Source: Zoroaster sp. YZ-2022
Taxonomy: Eukaryota; Echinodermata; Asteroidea; Forcipulatida; Zoroasteridae
Length of the DNA: 64,000 bases
Assembly (NCBI GenBank): GCA_029582265.1
Contig: CM055823.1
Span: 17,357,019-17,421,018 of the forward strand
Direction of reading: 5' to 3'
Shown here: positions 1 through 12,467 of the stretch, piece after piece
Layout: every line of letters begins with the position of its first letter
How positions within the stretch are numbered: the first letter of the stretch is position 1
The notes under the pieces: model-generated
Told to the model about the DNA's origin: nothing
What the model saw: only the letters and a program-made list of their open reading frames with translations
The model's database searches: none
Translations under genes and position numbers: made by a program

Positions 1-855
1 ATCCTGACGACATGGAAACTACCTCTAAGTTAACATTTAATGTGTCAAGTTTGATTAATCTAGGTCAAAGCATGCCGGAGTAATAGAGGTTTATGTAATC
101 CCTCCCACCCCAAATGTTAAGGATTCCCAGCTGAATTTGACATGATGGGGGCTTAAACAAGCTCTAGAGACCCCTTAATAAAATATTTTCAAATTTATCT
201 TTCGCTTTTCTTAATGATACGTAATGATACTTTATCACCATAGCGGTAACTTGTGTACTACAATGGCTAAAATAAGAAATAATTATATCCATTAATTCAT
301 GTGCACATAATATGCATCCAAGTACAGCGGCGTCTAGAGGTAGTTTCCATGGCAAACAATGACATCATCTTGACGACATATGACTGAACATTAATGTAGG
401 TCAAAGTATGTTCGAGAAATAAAGGATTACTCAATGTGTAGTGCCATGGACATCCAATTGAGCTTAATACCATGGACTCAAAAGTAAAAAGAAATCCAGA
501 GGTAAAAAAAATCCAAAAAAACTTCACAGTTAAAACATTTTTGTAGTTACATTAGACATGAACAAACCCATTTAAGGCATAAATTAAATATAATAAATTT
601 TTTCTTTGTGGCAACTATAAAAACTAAATGACTTATACTGAGATATTTTTCTGCAAATCCCAATAATTAAAATATGAATAATATACGTGCAATTTCATAA
701 GAACCAATGACGTAATCATGACGAAATATGACTGAACATTAATTGTACCAATTTACATTATAATAGGTCAAATCATGATGGAGTAATGGCGAGATGTCGT
801 ACCGTCTTCCACCCCTAGTGCTAAGAATTATCAGCTCGGCTCATAATGAGGGCAA
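1..855. repeat. Degenerate ~350-bp tandem repeat, three copies
   Basis: Three diverged copies begin near 1, 366 and 716. Each starts with a TGACGA(C/A)AT motif, continues with an ACATTAAT/AACATT stretch and GGTCAAA(G/T)(C/T)ATG, and two end with a CACCCC...TAAG...CAGCT block. No coding potential is visible; short open frames here are chance. I cannot name the family. Confidence 0.6.
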
Positions 856-964
856 ACAAATAGTGGGCCAGAACAGATAATGCAACCCAAAATGTTCACT
901 GTTAACATCTTTTTTCGTGTTTAGGACATCCAGAGGAACAAAAGAAAATTGGTGGTGTTGGGTT

Positions 965-1001
965 ATGGGGGGTGGGGGGGGGGGGGGTGGGGGTGGTGCA
1001 T
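965..1001. repeat. G-run low-complexity tract
   Basis: Runs of up to fourteen G separated by single T on the plus strand. It could form a G-quadruplex; length is likely unreliable in the assembly. Confidence 0.8.
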
Positions 1002-1678
1002 GGTAGACCCCGCCTGCCCATAGACTAATATTGATAGACTTTCAAAACTGACAAACATTTAATTACGTTAAATTTAGTTGTTACTCATATCATGATACAC
1101 AGATAATTGAAGTTAATGTAACCTACATTGATACATGTATTATGTGTTACTCAAGTGTTTTAATTTCAGCTTCTTTATTGTGATTAAGTATTTACTGTAA
1201 TTGATTATTGCTCTTAAGTATTTTTGGCCAGTTTTTTTTTATTGTAATGCGTAATTAAACCCTTCAAAAGCGAAACAAAATAAATTTGTATTATTGGTAT
1301 ATAACGTACGTTAATTTCAACTCAATGTTTTAAAAATATTATTAAAACTAACCTGTGAACGTTTCACCACAAAAGTGCTCAAGTTTCTAAGAAAACGACA
1401 AAATACTGATACATAATTTTTATGTTTTTTTATGTTAAAGCAAAATTGCAGGACGGAATTTTTTTGGAAATTCGACATTTTTTTTTTTCTTTTTCGAAGA
1501 ATAAAAACACTTCAGACGATATTGTTTCTCAGGTTGATCACTACGTGTACCTGTTTCGGTTTAATATTTAATGAGTCTTGAATATTACTCTGGGTACACC
1601 CAAGCTCCACTTGCAAACATATTAATAATTAGGTATAAATAAGTTTTCCCCTTTGATGAAAACTCTTAAAGGGGAGAC

Positions 1679-2299
1679 TGTTACGGTTGCAGTTTGCATC
1701 ATCATAAAACCCTTTGTCCTGTACTGAATCAATTGACCATTAAACATTTTGTTCTATTCTTTTGGGTGCCAGTGCTGGGAAGCTAAACCTGTTATTGTTA
1801 TGTAAGCAAAAATGGTAGTTGGGTGTTCTGAGTTTATAAGGTTCTCTTTTTTAACTTGGGGACCTCGGGGACGTGATGCTGACCGGTGCTACAACAGGAG
1901 CTAGAGACGTGACGATCTACTTGGGTGTGGCCCGGTGTGACCTATTGTGACTGTGAGTTGGAATTGGAACTATCTACCTTGACTGGTGGATAGTGCCTGA
2001 CTCCCCAATCCCGAGCACCTGAGTGCTGTTAACTGAGCCTCCTGTTTTATTTGTTTATATTAATATTGTTAATTAAGTCGAATATTCAAGTATCATTGTG
2101 CAAACCAGACCATCTTTTGAGTCATTGTTTTCATTGTTATTGTTCCTCTTAATACCTGTAATTGTCATTGTATAATAAAGTATTCAGTGTTGTTAGTGCC
2201 TGTCGAATGACTCAACCTTGGTATTTTGTTAGTTGCTAGTTGTCTTCTTTCCTTATCTTCACGGTCGTTTTCGTATTATGTCTACCGTACCTATTTACA
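1679..2299 (+). mobile_element. Solo-LTR-like segment in block A
   Basis: The segment begins TGTTACGG immediately after a purine-rich AAAGGGGAGAC, which looks like a polypurine tract, as at the 5' edge of a 3' LTR. The paralogous copy in block B (48828-49949) ends CGTAACA, giving inverted TGTTACG...CGTAACA termini. A CATGGGCGGCG stretch follows in both. No internal coding region belonging to it is visible, so this is a remnant. Family assignment (Gypsy-like) is inference. Confidence 0.5.
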
Positions 2300-2666
2300 T
2301 GGGCGGCGATTTCTTGTAGATTGGGTTGGGGGACGCGTCGGCGGGGATCTGACCTGACCCTGACCTGCCCCGGTCCCTAATTTTAAATATTCAGATTGAA
2401 ATTCAGTCCAAGCGATTGAATATAGTAACAGATCTTTCAAAGTCTGTCCCTGGTTTCAATCGGTTGGAGTGATTTTCAATCTCAAACTTTTACAGAGCAT
2501 GCATGACTGACAGCCTTTCCTCGGTCATGCCCAGTGATTTTTGTTTTACTTTTTTCACAATTTTTTTTGCAATTTCTCAACCTTTTTTGAAAGCGCATTA
2601 TATTACTGGGGTATATTTTAGAGGCAAAAATATCCAAAACGGTAATAGGAGAGTCTTGAATCAAAA

Positions 2667-3585
2667 TACACTAGATTTATCTAGCTTTCAAACCATCACA
2701 ACAACAGAGTGCCTCTATAATTAATCGCCTTGAAAACTGTATTCATGATATTCGCATTTGTATGAAGAAAAATTTCTTAAAAACTGAATTTGTGCTATTT
2801 GGTCAAAAACTACCTACGATTTCTATTCCAAATATTGTTATTGGTGACTCTCATGTGCAATCTTCTCCTCAAGCAAGGAACCTCGGAGGTATCTTTGATG
2901 CAAACATGACACCTAAACCTCATATTTCAAATGTTACTCGCACCGCAGCATTTCACCTTAGGAGCATTGGAAGGTTACGCAAATAATTATCTTAATTATG
3001 ATGCAACAGAACAAATTGTTCATTCCTTCATAACATCTCGTCTTGATATGGCAAATTCACTGCTTTATGGACTTCCACAGGATCAACTACGACGACTTCA
3101 AAAGATTCAAAACACTGCTGCACGTACTGTGACTCTCTCTAAAACAAATCATGTCATATCACCCCCATCCTGAAAGATCTGCGTTGGCTGCCAATATCAT
3201 ATCGTATTATTTATAAAATATTGCTTGTTTTCAAATCTTTGAATGATTGTGCACCATTATATATATCTGACTTGTTGAAATGTTATGCCCCCTCTCACAC
3301 GTTACGTTCCAGTGCAATTTTTTTTTGCTGGCTGAACAAATGTTAAAACATTCTTGGGGTGACAGCTCTTTTGAAGTTGTGGCTCCACGCCTTTGGAATG
3401 ATTTACCTCTATATACATTCGTGAATCTCAATCTGTTGACTCCTTCGAGAAGAACTTAAAACTTGCATTTGCTATTGTATTGTTATGCTATTGTATGAGT
3501 TCGTGTTTACTGTAAAGCGCCTTGAGCACTTCTCGGTGGATATGTGCGCATTATAAATCTTCTGTATTATTATTATTATATAATA
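2667..3585 (+). mobile_element. L2/CR1-like LINE 3' fragment (RT C-terminus and tail)
   Basis: Two overlapping frames (2762-2986 and 2931-3173) with a frameshift near 2980 encode the region downstream of the RT catalytic core of L2/CR1-type LINEs. Recognisable peptides are ARNLGGIFD, SRLDMANSLLYGLP and RLQKIQNTAARTV, then (with a further shift) LRWLPISYRIIYK and PSHTLRSS. The element ends in a tail with GCGCCTTGAGCAC, GGTGGATATGTGCGC and (ATT)n. It is 5'-truncated, lacking the RT active site and endonuclease. Block B lacks it and shows the empty site near 50285. The tail is shared with the SINE at 21267-21625. Confidence 0.85.
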
Positions 3586-4275
3586 TGTTTATTATATTTT
3601 TGAGGAGATGATAATTGTTGTGGGAGCAGTGCCATTACCGTCCCCAAGACAAATGTTGAAGAGGACACATGTACCTTCCCCCACCCCGGCATCACTGCTC
3701 ATTTCCTATTAGGGTGTCCGATGGCTTAATTTGTCAGAACAAAATGGAAGTAATTGCTACAACTGGGACAGGGAAATGTCGCCCTCAGGGGAATTGCTGT
3801 CAATGATGAAACTAAACATTGCAATAAACGCATTGCCGTATGCAAATATTCATCAGAAGTTTTGTTTTAATATTTAGATTATAGGTATTCTCAAATGTAT
3901 TCTACGCCGAACATTTCTGCATATGTTAACTAGCTCAAATAATGCTGTAAAAGGCATTTTTGGGGATGAAAGGGGATGCATGTGGAATCTATACGTACGA
4001 AAAGATTTAAAATGATCTTGTAACATTTTCCCATACATTCAAGTTATATACTGTCCCCTAGAGGACGCCTTCAGACAGACTCGGTATTTATATGACAAAC
4101 GTTCCGCGTTTTGTAAAAAACATAATGATTACGAGTTCTCAAATGCGATAGGCCTTTAGTCCAAACCAGGTAAGCGTGACTACCTTGACAGACCATTGAC
4201 AATGATAGGTCACATGTTTTAGGTAGCCAATGTCTGGCCACTAGCCACTCTGTACATGCGATCTGAACACTCCAC

Positions 4276-5654
4276 TCTTGGTTCCGTGTTCCTAGGTTTT
4301 AGACGTCACGTCGGTCGATCATGTACGTCACTGGCCAATGACAAGCTCCGCTCGAAAAGCCCCAACCGTCAACTACCTGAGGCTTTCTTATATCATACAA
4401 ATCCGTTAAATATTCATGTCCATGTGCCAATTTCACGATAACTGACCCCCAACGTGATAAGCTTACACGTTCACGGGTTACCTCCTAAAATACTTAGCAG
4501 CCCCCAGACAAAAAAATAATAAATAAATAAATAAAATAAAATAAAAAATGAGAAATAAATAAATAATAAACAATAACAATGTTTAAAAAAAACAAAAAAA
4601 AGACGGAAAAGTTAACTGTAACATTATCACTGTATTACGATGTTCTTGTTATAAATATTACCTTTTTATTGGTCATAATGTGGTATCAATGTGATACTGT
4701 GGTATCAATTAAAGGTTTAGGCCATAAAAGGGTCTTAGCCACCATACCTTGTGTATGGGACATTTGGTCTGGTTCCAATAACCACGTATACATGTATTGC
4801 ATATTTCACTGGTTTAAGTTGGCGGGAAAAAAATCAAAAACAAATAAAATAAAAAAATAAAAAAAGCAAAATTAATGTCAATAGAATCTACACCCTATAA
4901 CAACCCCTTCCTACGGACATCTATTCATATGAATTTGTGAAGCGCTTCAAGTTCAACTAAGAAAATGTTGTAATGTTCTATGCGCATTGTCCCACAACAG
5001 TACAAGTTGACTTTTCCCTAGATTCCTGTGTGTATCCATGCATGCGCGCGGACATAGGGGTGAACATTCTCCGCAAACACAGCGCATGCAGTGTGGGCGC
5101 ACAGTAAATGTTTAATTTTGTCACAGTTTTTTGTCTCGTATAAACTATAATTAAATCAGCATTTCCTGAATATGTGTCTTCAATCAATAAACAAACTTCG
5201 GCACACCATGTGTCAAAGCCATTTATTTTTTTAAACCTTTCATAGTGTGGTGAGAGCAAATCCCACCTTTCAAAATGCCAACATCTAACCTTTTTTTTTC
5301 ATTTAAGAAATTCATTTTAAACAAAATCGCGCCCTTTAATGTTAAAATACGCGTGAGACAGTTCATTGGGATGTATCTGAAATCCATTTAACTGAAATGC
5401 AAGTAATTATTTTACATATTTCATCTTGCAAAGCTACATGCTACTATACCACGAGTACTTCAGGATAATGCACTATAAACAATCTTTCAAGGTACAACTT
5501 TATCATGCTACAGTGATAGACACTTTGTTTCATCTGTAAAATTTACTACCACACCACCAGCAGCAGCAACAATAATCACAACAAGAATAGCAATAATTAT
5601 CATCAACATATTGGAAGTATGCCTAGGTGTAGTTGCAATAATCATCATTACATA
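4276..5654. other. Non-coding, A-rich stretches
   Basis: I see no gene here. Two A-rich tracts made of AAATA/AAAT units lie at about 4506-4570 and 4830-4866. The short open frames have no recognisable domains. Confidence 0.6.
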
Positions 5655-7768
5655 TTTACAATTCTTTTTGACAAGTACGTGAATTATGCCCCTCAATGCC
5701 ACAAATGCTACAGTGAGAGACACTTTGTTTCCTTTGACATGTTAAAAAACAAGAAGCTTACTCTATTGAGCTTTCGCATTATTTGCTCAAATGACTGCAA
5801 ATCTTTGGTTTTGTGATCAGAACCTCTGAAGAAGTAATTTTTTTAATTGATCGTTGAGCTTTTCAAATGTTTGTAGGCAAAAGGGTGTGAGACAGCCATG
5901 TATCTTCAAGGCATGTGGAACATGCTTTACCATAACATGCATGTAATATGTTATGTCTTTTGCCAGATATGTTGTGGTGTACAACTTCACCCATTGTTCT
6001 GCCCTATTCTTAAGACTATTTCATTTTCTGTCAAGTTTTGTTTCATCATATCCATAAGCTCTTTAAAGTCTTTTCAAATTGTCTTAATCTCTTGAAGCTT
6101 ACTGTGCCACGGGATGAGTTCCTGAAGTTTGATGTTACTCTGTATCTGTTTGTGCTCGGGTCCATTGCAGTCACGATACTCCATCATTCCATTCCCTTTA
6201 TTTGTCCCAAAGTGCCAGTCAATAGCTAAGCCTTGTATGAATGTTTCAAATTTGATGATGTTTTTGCATTTGGATTTATCAACATTCACTTGATTTTTGG
6301 TGATGTTATCTTTCGTTCTTAATTCTTGAATCAATTTTCTCACCAACTGATCAGATATTCTTAAAAACAAGTGAAGTATATCCATTATCACATTGTCATA
6401 TTCAACAGAAAACACTGGTGCGTGTATGCTGTACATAGTTCTTAATCCTTGTTCCCGGGCGCTCTGACAATTCTCTGATTTCTTCCATTGTGTGTAGGTT
6501 ACATTCCACTGTGCGTAGGTTACATTACATCAACATCCCAAAACTTATCTGAGGGGCACTTACACCATAGACAGCAGTACTTGCTTGAACATGAACCGAT
6601 ACCCATCATTTCATTCATGTACTTTAAGTCTGCACAGAAACAAAACTTCACATGTAAGGTATTTCCTTCAAATTAAATTGAATTCAAGTTTTGGATAGTA
6701 GTTACAATATTTGCTAAAATAGGTTTGAGTTCCATGTATTTTTCTGGCTTGCGTGTTATAGCTAACACATGATCTGTAGATTGGTAATTTTTATATATTA
6801 CCATGAACCCAATGATAGTTACTTTCAATTTAGATCCAAAACCAGTTCCATCTCCACTAGTTTTGACTTTAATCGTTTCACCATCAGAAAGACGCATTTC
6901 CTTGTGAAACACAGACATCTGTCGTAAAGCTTGGAACAGTTTCACTTCAAGTTTGTCTGTCACTTCCAAAATCCACTCATTGCTTCTTGAATCAGGGTGG
7001 GAGATGACTATGTTTTTTTTGATAGTGAGAAAAATGACTAATGAAATCCACATAATAGCCATAGTTGCACTGGTAAAACTGTAAACAATGTAGTTCAAAA
7101 TGTGCAGTGATTGATCATGTGTAAATCAGTTATGTAGACTTTTGACAAATCGCAAGTTGCCAATATATCCTCTGTGAGTAAGGTTTGTCTCTAACTTGGG
7201 AGTATACTTGGTGAGGACCATTCTTTCATACAGCCACATTGAGATTGTAGTTTCTTCAAAAAGTACAAAATCCCCAGCCTTGTTGCAGATTCTAAACCAC
7301 CAATCCTGTCCAAGTACATGTGCTAAAGAGGTTATGCTTGCTCGATAGATATCTTTGGCACCTTTGGTTTTCCAGTTAAGCTCCCCACCTCATTCAAAAA
7401 CTGTTCAAAAGCTTCTTTCTGTACTGGTAGTTGCAATGTGATGGAGGCGTCTTTAACACGAGACAAGTTGAGGTTTTCTTTAACTTGAATCTTAATGTTA
7501 CTTACAAATGATTTGTAAGCATCCTTGAATTCATGCTCAACAGGTTTATGTACAATGTCAGATATTTTGCGCCACTCGTCATACTCTGGTTGCCACCCAT
7601 CATAGTGTACAAAAAACTCTTCAACGCCTTCCTCAGTCCTGTGATCAAGAATCTGTAATGACCAGAGTTTAGAGGTCGACAAAGCCGCTGACACACCTTA
7701 AATGCAATTGAAGTTTCACCATAATTCAGTGCACGATAATTCACAAGTTTACGTTTTCTCAATTCCAA
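5655..7768 (-). pseudogene. Chromo-barrel-like / DDE-like / CCHC multi-domain gene, broken
   Basis: Read on the minus strand from 7768 to about 5655, one intronless coding stretch of roughly 700 codons can be followed through several lesions. The N-terminus has a basic start (MELRKRKLVNYRALNYGE), then a chromo-barrel-like segment with FFVHYDGWQPEYDEWRK (about 7560-7620). The middle has NWWFR-type sequence (QDWWFRICNKAGDF), a hydrophobic segment, then VKTSGDGTGFGSK, CADLKYMNEMMGIG with CLWCKC, and ILHLFLRISDQL; the three acidic positions and the C-x2-C pair resemble an RNase-H-fold transposase core. The C-terminus has a CX2CX4HX4C knuckle (CSICGIEGHNSRTC, about 5670-5715). Lesions include a frameshift near 7365, an in-frame TGA near 7127, a TAA at 6673-6675, frameshifts near 6520 and more in 5750-6070. 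I do not know a formal family name. The DDE reading is inference; the reading order and lesions are seen directly. Confidence 0.6.
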
Positions 7769-8129
7769 ATCTTGTCATCATCCTGCAACTTGCACTGTAA
7801 ATCAATAAGATGAAATACATTATAATTAAACACTAATACTTAATTAAACTCTAGCAGTATACACGTTTCATTTCCAAATTGTAAACCATGCACAGTGTCA
7901 TTTCTAATTAAATTAAATTCACTGTTTAGTTTCTGTTTAGTTTTTATTTTCTAGTTTAATGACATGGGTCATTTATCAGAAAATCATAACTACATGGTGG
8001 CTCCGTCTGGAGGTATGACTAATTAAGTTAAATGAAAACAAAGTACCCGATGCAACTATTTTTGTTTGGGTTACATGATGTAAACCATATTGCACGTACA
8101 CACCGTGTGGAGTCCTAGCCCAGGTTGGA

Positions 8130-9926
8130 CTTTCACCTTCGTGTACTACTTCGTGTACTCCGTTTCAGTGCATACAGAGTCCTTATTTGGGCTATGCGGA
8201 GTCCCTAATGTGCAACAGCGGATTTACTCTTTTCATAATGGTATGTACAAGCTGCTGAGACATGAAAACGTCGAAGCACATCGTGTTGTTAGAGAAACTA
8301 ACGATGTTTTTACATCGTCGTATAATTTTATTTCTTTGCATTTTCGAAATGAAATTAACACGTAAGTGGTCAGTATTAATTACCCTTTCTATCAATATAA
8401 AACACTACAACTATTAATCATTTTTATCTGTCAAACTTACCCAGGAAAAAGCCGACAAACACAAGTTACTACTTTCTGCGTCAGTTAACCTCGTGACAAT
8501 TTTATGTACGGTAGTATCCTATAGGATATGCTACAAGATCGTTTATTGGTTAGTTCTGTAAATGTCTTAAAAGACGAGGGAAACTTTACTCCAATCAAAA
8601 TAGTTGTCTCATCAGAAGAAAGGTTATGAAATAAGGTTTATTTTTAGCCAAACAACATTTTCTATAACTTAGGGGGTCTGGAGATACTGCGTCAAAAAGC
8701 CCACCAGGCCGTCAGAAAGTAAGCGAAATTGTAGCTTTCACACTTTGTGTACTCCGTTTCAGTGCATACAGAGCCCTTATTTGGGCTATGTGGAGTCCCT
8801 AATGTGCAACAGCGAATTTAATCTTTTCATAATGGTAATACTATGTACAAGCTGCTGAGACATGAAAACGTCGAAGCACACCGTGTTAGAGAAACCAAAG
8901 ATGTTTTTACATCGTCGTATAATTTTATTTCTTTGTATTATCGGAATGAAATTAACACGTAAGTGGTCAGTATTAATTACCCTTTCTATCAATATAAAAC
9001 ACTACAACTATTAATCATTTTTATCTGTCAAACTTACCCAGGAAAAAGCCGACAAACACAAGTTACTACTTTCTGCGTCAGTTAACCTCGTGACAATTTT
9101 ATGTAGTATCCTATAGGATATGCTACAAGATCGTTTATTGGTTAGTTCTGTAAATGTCTTAAAAGACGAGGGAAACTTTACTCCAATCAAAATAGTTGTC
9201 TCATCAGAAGAAAGGTTATGAAATAAGGTTTATTTTTAGGCAAACAACATTTTCTATAACTTAGGGGGTCTGGAGATACTGCGTCAAAAAGCCCACCAGG
9301 CCGTCAGAAAGTAAGCGAAATTGTAGCTTTCACACTTTGTGTACTCCGTTTCAGTGCATACAGAGTCCTTATTTGGGCTATGTGGAGTCCCTATTGTGCA
9401 ACAGCGAATTTAATCTTTTCATAATGGTAATACTATGTACAAGATGCTGAGACATGAAAACGTCGAAGCACACCGTGTTGTTAGAGAAACCAAAGATGTT
9501 TTTACATCGTCGTATAATTTTATTTCTTTGTATTATCGGAATGAAATTAACACGTAAGTGGTCAGTATTAATTACCCTTTCTATCAATATAAAACACTAC
9601 AACTATTAATCATTTTTATCTGTCAAACTTACCCAGGAAAAAGCCGACAAACACAAGTTACTACTTTCTGCGTCAGTTAACCTCGTGACAATTTTATGTA
9701 GTATCCTATAGGATATGCTACAAGATCGTTTATTGGTTAGTTCTGTAAATGTCTTAAAAGACGAGGGAAACTTTACTCCAATCAAAATAGTTGTCTCATC
9801 AGAAGAAAGGTTATGAAATAAGGTTTATTTTTAGCCAAACAACATTTTCTATAACTTAGGGGGTCTGGAGATACTGCGTCAAATGCCCACCAGTCAGAAA
9901 GTAAGCGAAATTGTAGCTTTCACACA
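8130..9926. repeat. 592-bp direct tandem repeat, three copies
   Basis: The anchor GTACTCCGTTTCAG occurs at 8155, 8749 and 9341, giving periods of 594 and 592. Copies are nearly identical with small indels. Each carries a short minus-strand open frame of 67-69 codons beginning MIERVINTDHLRVNFI (8192-8395, 8786-8992, 9378-9587). Some indels inside the frame are multiples of three. The array lies just upstream of the minus-strand gene at 5655-7768, so it might be that gene's promoter or terminal-repeat region; this is inference. Confidence 0.9.
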
Positions 9927-10344
9927 CAATTACGGCTAAGGAATCAGTAAATAAATTAAAAAAAATACGGATTTTAACTTTCTTTATTAATAATAAAACA
10001 TTTAAAGCAGGAAAGAAAATGATTTACAGTTCATTTAAATGCAAACAACAAATGTATGCGATACAGGTAATTGGAGTTAAAAAAGCGTGAAAATCTGGTT
10101 GTTTTTCCATACGTACTACACGCATTCTGTGGTCAACCTGGACGTTTTGTCCATTCATGGTTCAACTTGACCTCAAAAATTAATATGTTTATGCATAGTA
10201 TAAAAATATCACTCGCCACTTGCATGATGCCTGATGGGTGCCGTTAGCGGATCCTTCATTGGTGAATCGAGATTCTGTGAATGCCGTAGCCAGGATATCA
10301 AGTGTTATCACGTGTACATCTCCTCAAACATTCACACACTCCTA
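9927..10344. other. Non-coding interval
   Basis: AT-rich sequence with no recognisable gene or repeat apart from simple A-runs. Confidence 0.5.
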
Positions 10345-11280
10345 CACTGTAAAAAAAAAATCTGCAAAATTTACATCAAAAGTATCGCCAGACACTTTGA
10401 TGTAAAAATACAGATGTTTTTTTTTAAAGATAACGCCCCAATTTGCTTTTATAGTTTACAAAAATCTGGAAAATAATGTTACATCCATATGTCAAAAATA
10501 CAGGCAATTTGTTATTTGAAATCCATGAAAAATGTCATTTTTACATTTAACCCTGCGGCTAGGGTGTGGTACGCTTTTAATTGCAGGGAAAACACATTTT
10601 CTAGCCTAACCCCATTAAAAAAAGTTTGTTGACCCTGTCCAGCCAGATAAGCCTCTCCCATGATATTCTGGATCAGGTCCAGGTGTAAAACCCTGACCTG
10701 CTGACCCGGTTGTTTACATAAGGCCAAGATAATGTTTTTTTGCACTTGGCACCATCAGTGGTACAGTAACTGTTGCAACCCATTTCAATGGGTTTCACAG
10801 TGTTGTAACTGGATTCCTTTGTTTATAATCCACTCACATTACCTCCATGCCCTCCCTGCTATGTCATTCACCCTCTGCAGGGGCATGCTAATTGGCTCCT
10901 GTGTGGGGTCCTAGAAGGGGTGTGGCTACATTCAGTATGTGCAACAGGTCACCTACATGTGTGTGTGTCATACGTGTGTGTGTGTGTTCTATATTGAGTT
11001 GGCTGTCTGAGCTTGATTCATTCTTTCACAATGGCTTCAAACAGCTGGAAGAGTGATACAGGAAGAATACAAAACAGTTTCGAGCATAAAGGGAGCCATA
11101 CTAAGCCTAATTTTTGAATAAATTTCATAAATAATGAATCTGCAACTAAAAGCGGAGCACTTCTGCATTCGAATGAATTGAACATGCCCATTGCCTCGCA
11201 GGGTTAAAGTGTTGTGAAAATAAACAACATACTGTTTCTGTGAAATTTTCTCTGTAAAAATACAGTAATTTTTTACAGTG
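10345..11280. mobile_element. Possible TA-flanked element with CACTGTAAAAAA ends
   Basis: The left end CACTGTAAAAAA and right end TTTTTTACAGTG are inverted and flanked by TA on both sides (10343-10344, 11281-11282). That fits a Tc1/mariner-type non-autonomous element of 936 bp. The inverted ends are short and low-complexity, so a chance pairing is possible. No transposase is visible inside. Confidence 0.35.
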
Positions 11281-11303
11281 TATGTTCTGTTCCCATGTTG
11301 AAG

Positions 11304-11333
11304 TATCCACACAAACCCCCCCCCCCCCCTTTC
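11304..11333. repeat. C-run low complexity
   Basis: A run of about fifteen C with flanking pyrimidines at about 11317-11331. The minus-strand frame reading glycines across it is not a protein. Confidence 0.7.
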
Positions 11334-11369
11334 GCCACCAAGGATTGTGCCTTCACTACGGTCCTGGAT

Positions 11370-11418
11370 CAAATTCGTCGGTCCCCGGTATAACTTATAC
11401 CGGGGACCGACGAATTTG
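11370..11418. repeat. 49-bp perfect palindrome
   Basis: CAAATTCGTCGGTCCCCGG on the left is the exact reverse complement of the right arm ending ACGAATTTG, around a central ATAACTTAT. No flanking target duplication could be identified. It could be a relic of a foldback insertion. Confidence 0.85.
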
Positions 11419-12467
11419 AGCCCTGAAAACAATTGGGTCAGATTTGTAATGCACTTCTTGATTTGTGTTAAACTGGGAGGCCTGACATTTACATTTTCAG
11501 ATGAATATTTGTCAATTTACACTTTTTTCGTCTAGGTGAATCCTGGATATATTATTTAATGAATTGGTTGACTGGGATGTGATTGAAGAGTTATTAATTA
11601 ATTATGCTCGCTCGTTTATCTTTTAAACCTAAAAACACACAATGAAGAGCAAATCTTCATATAACAATTGTTCATCACAAAGATTACACGATGTAAAGTT
11701 GAAAAAAGGTAAAAACAAAATAATCTTAGAAAACCATTCCCTCTGAAATATTTACATTTAGAAAACAACACTTAAAGTGAGTTTAAGCAATCGCAATAAC
11801 TGATTCGTAAAGCTATCGAAGCTGGGGCACTACCTCCAGCCAACCTTCTTGACTCTTTCTGACAAAAGGTATTACTTGAATGGCTGTGGGAGTGTTGTCC
11901 CAGCGGCATCTGTTGGGTTGATATAAGGGTATGGCAAAACTGACAAAAACGGGGAAGCGAAAATATGGATATCTTTGCATGTAGGCCTCAGCGACAAAAA
12001 TGGCGTAGGGGGATAGTGCACCAAATGTGTCCCCTGATCCGCCCAACGAAGGTCCCTTTGTAAAAACTAGGAACACCCTTCATCCCCTGTCTTATCCAGA
12101 GGTTCCGCAGGCTATTCATGTGGCCCAGGCAATGCAACAAACGGTGTAAACATCACACACGGCACAGCAACCGGAGTTATCTGTGGTACAGCAATCCGCG
12201 CATCCGGGACCGCAGCCAGCCTCAACGTGGCATCCAATTATGGAACAACCAGCCCCAGTCGGGACAACCGGCTTCAGCATTTCAACATGCTATAGGGTTG
12301 GGTGAGTTGGTGAACATTCCGGCAAATTCGGGGCCAGGGTTAGGTGGCGGTTCATCCATCACAGGGCCTACAGTTTCCTTTCCCATGGCATTTTCTTTCA
12401 ACTGTCGCAGCAACTCCTCCCGACAAAAGCAACGTGCTGTCAGCAGCAACAGCCAAAGGGAATTACC

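Larger units (their letters stand above)
1130..4275. repeat. Dispersed duplication, block A
   Basis: This block is homologous in the same orientation to block B at 47136-51345. Shared landmarks include the TTCTTTATTGTGATTAA segment, the TGTTACGG LTR-like start, the GGGCGGCGATTTCTTGTAG segment, the GCATGACTGACA/GCATGACCGACA segment, and the GCGATAGGCCTTTAGTCC segment close to the right end. Block A differs by holding an L2-like LINE fragment (2667-3585) that block B lacks. Block B has extra insertions at 47190-48330, 49077-49420, 49776-49894 and about 50775-51110. The block is non-coding apart from the LINE. Confidence 0.9.
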
